This document shows positions 57,592 through 64,000 of a stretch of 64,000 nucleotides of DNA, piece by piece. The position numbers and the translations under genes were made by a program. The DNA comes from Multifurca ochricompacta (Eukaryota; Basidiomycota; Agaricomycetes; Russulales; Russulaceae): NCBI GenBank assembly GCA_022496185.1, contig WTXG01000047.1, positions 124,001 through 188,000 of the forward strand. Direction: 5' to 3'. Every line of letters begins with the position of its first letter. Position 1 is the first letter of the stretch. The notes beneath the pieces were generated by a model. The model was not told the origin of the DNA and ran no database searches. It saw nothing but the letters and a program-made list of their open reading frames with translations.

Positions 57592-59046
57592 GGTATGTAT
57601 GAGTAGGAGGGCTTAAAAGTTGTTGATGTCTAGTCCCAGATTCAACCGAGGGGTTTATAAACCGAACGCATAGTTCGTCACGGGAACTGCAAGTCCAGGG
57701 GATTCGTAATTATTTTGGGGATTCAGCGGGCAGGACACGAACGGGTTGCGATTGAGAGTGCTCGACAGCGGTCCGACACGGGCGAAGGATGGGTAAAAAG
57801 CCTAACTTGAACTTTTAAAGAAGCCCATGTACTTTGCTTCATCAGCTGGTTCGCCGGACTCGGCGGAAGACGGGCACCGCGAACCGCGCACCTTCCATTT
57901 TCGTTCATCGGTAGCCTTGCCTAGACAGACATAATTGACACGCATTTCGTGAATGGGCGTACATGGCGTTGGTGGAGGCTCTGGTGCCGTAATAAGGATG
58001 CCGTAGATTTGGTCCGCGGAGTCGCATTCTAAGCCTAGCCTAAATCCTCATACATGTATGAAGAAATAAGGAAAAGCTCTTTGACGAGGCCGGAGGTGCA
58101 GCCGCAAGAAATCTCTCGTAACGCTGGATTGATTATCACCGAGCTGGAGTGTGTGAGTTGGCCGATTCACGGAATCTCCGAGCCTTACACACCGGCTCAT
58201 GAGTCATGGGGCTAACCTGTCATGTGATCCAGTCAAAACACAGGAGGTGCAGATCACGGGATCGGGAGGATTGAATGTATGGACCGTATGACGCCAGCTA
58301 AGAAGTTCCAGGACTCAACTGATCAGAGTCATCGCGGACGTATGCAGAAGTGCCGTTAGTGGTATTCCACAGGTTACAGCTACTGCGCACCATATTCCGG
58401 TTCTAAGAGGGTATATTAGTTTTAAGGTGGTCAGACCGATGCCACGTTCTGAGAGAAGTCGACTGTGATGTATTAACCACCAAATATTTGTTCAAAATTC
58501 GCATCCGCCATTCGGTGAGTCGGGGGAGCATTAACAGGTTTGGACTGCGCCGATGTAATAATTCAAGGATTTGGCGCACCGGCACAGATGGGCTGGGAGA
58601 AGTCAACCAGTACTTCCGGACCATCAGCACCAATTGTTTGATGGTGTCCGCTATGGTAAACCAAGAGTAGTGCCCATTGCTTGCATCAACTTCACATAGC
58701 ATGCATTTCACAAAATAGCCACTACAATTAGTTGACCATAAGATCTGTATATGTGAGACTGTTGTACAATTCTTCAAAAGTTGTGTGCATGTTATGCTTG
58801 TTAGCTTAGTTGTTCTGGAGTTCAATAGTTTGGGTGTAGTGATGTTCTGGCCTGGCTTGGCCTGGGGTGGCTTTGGCTTTCCTGATGTCTGGGCTGAGCC
58901 AAAGCCACCACAAACAACTTGGCCCAAGCCATGGCTTTTGGCAGAGAAAGTACATATATGCAGAGACTTGAAGCATTGATCTGGAGGGGATTGAGGGAAG
59001 GAAAAATCTGATTGAAAAAAACTACACAAGTTGTACATAATATGCA
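57592..59046. other. Intergenic, about 1.45 kb, no supported gene
   Basis: A minus-strand open frame at 58403-59131 spans much of it and runs into the transposon end, but it has no domain signature and I do not call it. A palindromic segment around 58,845-58,945 (GGCTTTGGCTTTCC...GGGCTGAGCCAAAGCC) could fold into a hairpin. Confidence 0.45.
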
Positions 59047-59509
59047 GTAGGGCTGTGTGCCATCCATTTGACAGTGATGGCTGTCTATTTGACAGTGAAG
59101 GATGGGTACGGCTGACCTGTACACCTTCCATTTTTGGTACTCACCAGATTGCTGACAGTATGGTACAGGTACGGTACAGCCGTTTTACGGTATACAGTAG
59201 TAGACAATATTACTAGAGAAAATAAAGTTGACCAGGGTAGCATGAGCAAGAAGCTTAGAGTGATAAAGCAATGAATAGGTGTATTCTTATGGCTATTCTA
59301 CACCTTTTTATGTAGTTTATGAGTACAATACCCAACAATCTACTTTACCAGCCATAATCTGAAACTCATAGAGGGACTTCAAGCATTGCATTTGCTTCTG
59401 TGAGTGTGATTGGTGTAAACAGGGCATACTGGAACATGAACTCCCTCAATAAATGTAATTGTAGGTACATTATCACAAAAGAGACATCAGAGAAACAATA
59501 CCAAAACAT
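59047..59509 (-). mobile_element. Broken hAT-like element related to 34,436-37,323
   Basis: It starts with TAGGGCTGTGTGCC and, read on the minus strand, matches the right end of the 34-37 kb element and then its 35,279-35,592 block, with the nested 1.6-kb insert absent. It stops exactly where the LTR begins, so the retrotransposon inserted into it. The other end is not in the window. Confidence 0.78.
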
Positions 59510-60010
59510 TGTTGAACACAGGAGATGTTCGGTGATGCTTCAGGCATCAGGTGATTAGATTAGCTACTTTGTAGATTAGATTAGATACCGGAGTTTTGGA
59601 CTATTTACATTATCTTTATTACTTTCTTTCTCACAATCTGCAGTAGCTGACTGATACACCATGTAACATGTGATTTCTGTAGTGGCCAATGGCCTTTCTC
59701 CCTCATGTTTATTATTTGGACTTTGTCCGGCACTTGTGGACTTATTCCCAGTGCACAGACCACCTCTTAAAGAGTATATAAGGGTGTCTGTTTCGTCTCT
59801 TTCACTTCAGAGTTCTTCCAACCTCTGAAGTGTAAGTGCCTTCTATACTATCTACTTAACTATTAGACTAACATTCTTTACATAGAACTTTCTTTGTCTA
59901 GGTCAGTAGTATAGTAATACAGAGTTCTTCCAACCTCTGAAGTAACTTTCTTTGTCTAGCCTAACCCGCTAACTTTACAGTCAGTATGCTGCGCACATGC
60001 CTGTTTCACA
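59510..60010 (+). repeat. 5' long terminal repeat (about 501 bp)
   Basis: It begins TGTTGAACACAGG at the break with the hAT-like element and ends ...TTTCACA directly before the primer-binding site, with TG...CA ends. A TATA box, TATATAAG, lies at 59775-59782. A segment CAGAGTTCTTCCAACCTCTG, itself a short palindrome, occurs twice (about 59,811 and 59,921), as does ACTTTCTTTGTCTAG (about 59,887 and 59,944). The 3' LTR is not in the window, so the right boundary is inferred. Confidence 0.75.
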
Positions 60011-60029
60011 GGTTATGGGCCCTGAGCAC
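60011..60029 (+). other. Putative primer-binding site
   Basis: GGTTATGGGCCCTGAGCAC follows the LTR at once. Its complement contains GGGCCCATAACC, close to the anticodon arm of initiator tRNA-Met (GGGCTCATAACC). Priming by an internal tRNA fragment is known for copia elements; here it is inference. Confidence 0.5.
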
Positions 60030-60944
60030 ACTTAACTGATCTGTCTCCTTTTTCTTTTGATCAGTCCAACACTTTCTTCAAGCTCACTGCTTCAAGACTT
60101 CGCCTTTCCCAATCACAGTCACAGTGAGCTTCGATTTCCTTTTCACTTGCCCTTAACTGTCCACAAGGTGGTGTGCTTTATGTGCCCACCTTGATCTGTC
60201 TGGCTAGTCCCTCAGGGGATTCTTGCAAAAGGTGATGAGGGACCCTAAGCGGGTGAAACACCTTGAGTTCCTCATGTGCGCTCTAAGTAAATAGTATTCA
60301 TAGTTATAGCTGGGTTTTCGTCCCATCCATAGACTTAGTAGGCCACTTGCCCAGAAGGCTTGAGGCTATAGGTTCAGTCAATGCTTGGCTCGATCCATAA
60401 GCCAGGTTTAGCGACCTGCTGGTAGAGTTTAGGGTCTAGAACAAGGCATGGGTAGTCACTCCCATGACACTTGGGCTCGATACAAGTAGGCTTGAACTAC
60501 TATAGTATTTACACAGTAGCTAGAGGGTTTTGTCTCTAGGCAGAAGTACCCGCTGCTTTCATTGGGGGTCCGCCCCAACTAGAGGAAACCTAATAGTCTA
60601 CTATAGTCATGGCCCCAATCATCTAGGGCTTAATCATGGACTCCACCACCAGCACTAGAGGAAGGGCTCTATACCCTTTGTCTCTAGTGGAACTTGCGGT
60701 TGGCTCCTCCATGACATGACTCCCCTTCTATTTACACAGTATCCGCCTGATGTGGCTTTGGGATCTGTTGTAGAATGGGGTTAGACAGCCTACTATACTA
60801 CTTAGAAGTTGCACATCAGAGGCAGGACTTTTTTAAGTTCTGAAGCATAGCGCCACAGAATGGACAGGCCCTCTTAAATGAGACCTGGACAACTGGTTCT
60901 AACTGCTCCTTGGAACCAGGATCAACCTTTTTTAAATCATCTCA
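60030..60944. other. Retrotransposon leader
   Basis: A long untranslated leader between the primer-binding site and gag. The open frame beginning at 60878 reads into gag, but the better start is ATG 60945. Confidence 0.55.
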
Positions 60945-63900
60945 ATGTCTTCCATCGTCTTCCCCCCACCTTCAAGTTCGACAAACTTGATGGCTCCAAC
61001 TGGCAGCAGTGGTCGGTGTCTTTCACCGCCCTGCTAAGGATAAATGGGATGAAGAGGCACATTACACATGATGCCCCTGAATTCCTCAATGCTCCGAAGC
61101 CAGAGGATGGAGAAAAGGATGACGAATATGCCAAGCGTTTTTCGCTTTGGTCTGAGCCTATGTACCTAGAATGGAATAGGGTGGAGGAAGTCCTCATGGG
61201 AGTTCTGGTGATGGTCACATCGCCAGAAACATACTCCCAAATTGCCTCTGACAGAACTTATCCTTCTGTCAATGCCAAGTATGAGTGTTTGGAATCGCTC
61301 TATGGCTCAGTAGGTAGCATGGCCACCTACAACTTGTGGTGTTCTGTGTCCTCCTTCCGCTTGGAGGAGGGCAAACAATTCAGACCCCAGTTGCAGCGTG
61401 TGTTGGATGTGAGGAGTACCCTCAAGGAAAATGGGATGGAGATCTCTGATCTCCAGATGAGCTTCATATTGCTCCAATCCCTACCTCCATCCTACTCAGC
61501 CATTGCTGGCTCAATCCTGGTGTCAGGTGCTCCTGACCGCCTTTCCCCTCAGGACCTTGTACAAAGGTTCCTAAATGAGGAAAGCCAACTAGCCGGCCCC
61601 GCAGGAAGTGGTGTTGGGGCTGCCCTTAACAAGGCAGCCCATGTCAACAAAAATAAAAACAAAAAACAAGTATCTTTCATGCCACCTCCTGCAGGTGCAT
61701 CATCGTCCAATGATGTCACCTGCTTCTACTGTCAGAAGCCGGGCCACAAGGCTAATGAATGTTGGCAGAGGAAACAGGACAGAGCCAATGCTGATGCAGG
61801 CAAAAAGGGCAACAAGAGGAAGGGGCAAGGCCCCAGTGTACAAACAAACTCCACACAAGTAGCTACCGTAATTAATGGTAGTGGCAGAATACAGGAGGTG
61901 CATGAGACACCTCGCATTTCACTTTATATGATGACCGAACATACACAAGAGGTCGATGATGGCAGCAACCCCTGGATGATGGACAGCGGAGCCACCACTC
62001 ATTTTACACCATACTTAGATGATTTCTCTGAGTATTACCCTCACAAGGGGCACTCGGTGACAATAGGTGATGGATCCATAGTCCAAGTCGAAGGAACAGG
62101 CAAATCATACTCAAGACTCGAAATAATTATGAGTTAGAGTTAAATAATGTCTTTTACATGCCTGGCAGTGAGAGAATACTGTCGACAAGCTGCATCACAG
62201 ACAAAGGCGGTTCAGTGGAGTTCTCTCCATCTGAGGTCAAAATAAAGTACAATAATGCAATTATAGCGGAAGGTGTCAAGGCTATGGGACTCTATTGGGT
62301 CTTTGGGAAAACTATGCAGAATTTAAATACTGCGTCCCACAAATCTGCATCAAGTAGCCTTGATACCTGGCATTTGCGCATGGGTCATATGTCAAAAGAG
62401 GCCCTCAAAAGACATGCTCCTAAGCTGTAAAAGGCCTTAGCATAGATAATAGCCAGGTGGAAGACAAGCCGTGTTATGGCTGTGAAATGGGAAAATCACA
62501 CCGTCTTCCATTCCCTCCCTCTCAAAAGAGAGCTTCAGCACCCTTGGAAGTCATTCATAGTGACCTAGTTGGTCCTTTACAATGTAGTTCAATTCAAGGG
62601 AACCTATACTTGCCACTTTCATAGACGACTTTAGCAGGACAGCTTTGGTTGTTACTATGAAAGCAAAAAGTGATTTTACCTCGGTCTTCTGTAACATTAA
62701 GGCATTCCTGGAAAATAAAACAGACAGGAAAATAAAGACCTTACACACAGACCGAGGTGGTGAATTTGTAATAGGGAGCTGAAGTCAATACTTGAGCAGG
62801 CTGGCATAGAGCATAAATTGACAATGCCATATTCCCCACAACAGAATGGAAGGGCTGAAAGGTTCAACAGAACCATCATGGAAAAGGCCACCAGTATGCT
62901 GCATCATGCTGGTCTTTCCCTTGGTTTCTGGGAATGTGCAGTGCGAACAGCCTGTCACATATATAATAGAACGCCTATCCGCTCTAATAAGTGGAGGACA
63001 CCGCTTGAACTTCTGGATGGGGACATTCCAGATGTTTCATACTTTAAGATCTTTGGCTGCTTAGCCTATTACACTGTCCCAGAGGATAAAAGACGTAAAC
63101 TGGATCATAAAGCCAGGGAGACAGTCTTTGTCGGGTATGCACCCCACTCTAAAGGATATCTTCTTTGGGACATGCATACTCGATCCTTCGTATTGTCAAG
63201 AGATGTGACATTTGATGAAGGATCCTTCCCATCCAACCTTGCCAAGGACAGCAAGGGAAAACAAAAGGAAAAAGTTACGCCTTTTGTATTAGAAGTAGAG
63301 AGGCCTGTCCAGCCTCAACCAGCAATAGCCACAGTTCCTCAGGCCCTGAAGACAAGGACACCGAGGTTGAGGAACAGGAGGTAGTGGAACCTCCTCAATA
63401 AATCCTGAGCCTACCACACCCGAAAATGAGACACACGACATAACTATCTATCAGACGCCTCCATCCCAGATCATGGAACCATCTGAACTCCCCCAAAGAA
63501 CCCATGCCAAAAGACAATCTAAGAAGAATGTTGGCAAAATTTCCCAACCAGTATTTACTAGGGAAAGTCCACGCTCTCAGCAACGTGACAGGGCTGTGCA
63601 GGAAGATCTAGATCTTGATACTGCCCGTCCCAAACGTTCGCGTCGAATGAATCCTCGATTCTATAATGAGGATAATGCTGAGTTTGTGCAGGGTTCTTCC
63701 AGACTTGGGCACATGGAATTGCTTAATGCCGCAGGAGTCTCTTACAGAGATCCCCTGACTTTTCAGGAGGCAATGCAGTCTGACAATGCCAGTGAATGGC
63801 TTGAGGCATGTAAATATGAAATTGATGCCTTAGATAAACTTATGTGTGGCGCCTTGAGGATCTTCCAAAGGAAGAAAGGCGTAAAATCAAAATGGGTTTT

Positions 63901-64000
63901 TAAGCTGAAACCGGATGGACGGTTTCGTGCTAGGCTCGTGGCAAAAGGATTCACTCAAATAGAAGGAGTGGACTTCGACGAAACATTCTCTCCAGTGCCA
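60945..64000 (+). CDS. Copia gag-pol polyprotein, frame-broken, partial at the window end
   Basis: ATG 60945 leads into FKFDKLDGSNWQQW, the usual start of copia gag. A zinc knuckle CFYCQKPGHKANEC follows, then the aspartic protease site WMMDSGATTHFTP, GAG-pre-integrase TWHLRMGHMSKEAL, integrase CYGCEMGKSHR, LHTDRGGEF and PYSPQQNGRAERFNRT (the D-D-E region), and the start of reverse transcriptase with KWVFKLKPDGRFRARLVAKG. About nine frame changes occur, for example near 60962-60967 (C6), 62125 (A), 62416 (A), 62606 (T), 62767 (A), 63342 (C), 63415 (A) and 63840-63885 (A). Each fits one lost base in a run, and there are few or no in-frame nonsense changes otherwise. RNase H and the 3' LTR lie beyond the window. 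Confidence 0.85.

Larger units (their letters stand above)
59505..64000 (+). mobile_element. Ty1/copia LTR retrotransposon, cut by the window end
   Basis: A 5' LTR (59510-60010), a primer-binding site, a leader and a gag-pol region in the order gag, protease, integrase, reverse transcriptase define a Ty1/copia element. The 5-bp AACAT at 59505-59509 is the expected left target duplication; the right copy is outside the window. The integrase-before-RT order excludes Ty3/gypsy. Confidence 0.9.

Noticed and set aside
58403..59131. 242-residue open frame on the minus strand
   Set aside because: No domain or family signature; it crosses the end of the hAT-like element, which is non-coding elsewhere. 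Low-complexity composition and a palindrome explain the length.

Overview
The window looks like nuclear DNA of a mushroom-forming basidiomycete (Agaricomycetes). Genes are dense and carry many 50-70 nt introns with GTRNGT donors. Several families are typical of that group: an MLKL-like-N-terminus NLR with TPRs, Candida-rugosa-type lipases/esterases with many tiny exons, a basidiomycete hybrid histidine kinase and a Snt2-type chromatin reader. No bacterial operon structure is present. I worked from the sequence alone; exon joins were read by hand from splice sites and protein conservation.

Layout: POLD4-like DNA polymerase delta subunit (-), tRNA-Ile(AAU), ALG5 glucosyltransferase (+), NLR (+), a gene-poor stretch with a 258-bp hAT-type MITE, a seven-TM protein (+), a USP8/Doa4-type deubiquitinase (+), Snt2 BAH-PHD-SANT-GATA-PHD protein (-), hybrid histidine kinase (+), dihydrofolate reductase (+), RanBP3/Yrb2-type Ran-binding protein (+), two tandem carboxylesterases (+) separated by a nested transposon block, HIRIP3-like histone chaperone (-), STT3 oligosaccharyltransferase (-) divergent from an Hda1-type deacetylase (+), a KDEL-bearing protein disulfide isomerase (-), an Fmp52-like NAD(P) protein (+), a small lipocalin-like protein (+), an uncharacterised conserved protein (-), a short-chain dehydrogenase (-), and from 59,510 to the window end a Ty1/copia LTR retrotransposon inserted in a broken hAT-like element.

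Functional threads: ALG5, STT3 and the KDEL disulfide isomerase all serve N-glycosylation and folding in the ER but are not adjacent. Snt2, HIRIP3-like and Hda1 are chromatin factors. The two esterases are secreted paralogs that have exchanged sequence by gene conversion.

The most consequential observation is technical. About twenty reading-frame breaks in otherwise well-conserved genes (ALG5, NLR, USP, kinase, RanBP3, esterase 2, STT3, HDA1, the lipocalin-like gene and the copia polyprotein) can each be explained by loss of one base in a mononucleotide run, and I found no clear one-base gain. That looks like systematic homopolymer undercalling in the assembly rather than decay, so the breaks should not be read as pseudogenes without raw reads. 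The most interesting biological items are the NLR, a candidate AT-AC intron at the kinase H-box, conserved 8-nt micro-exons in the esterases, and the nested transposons.
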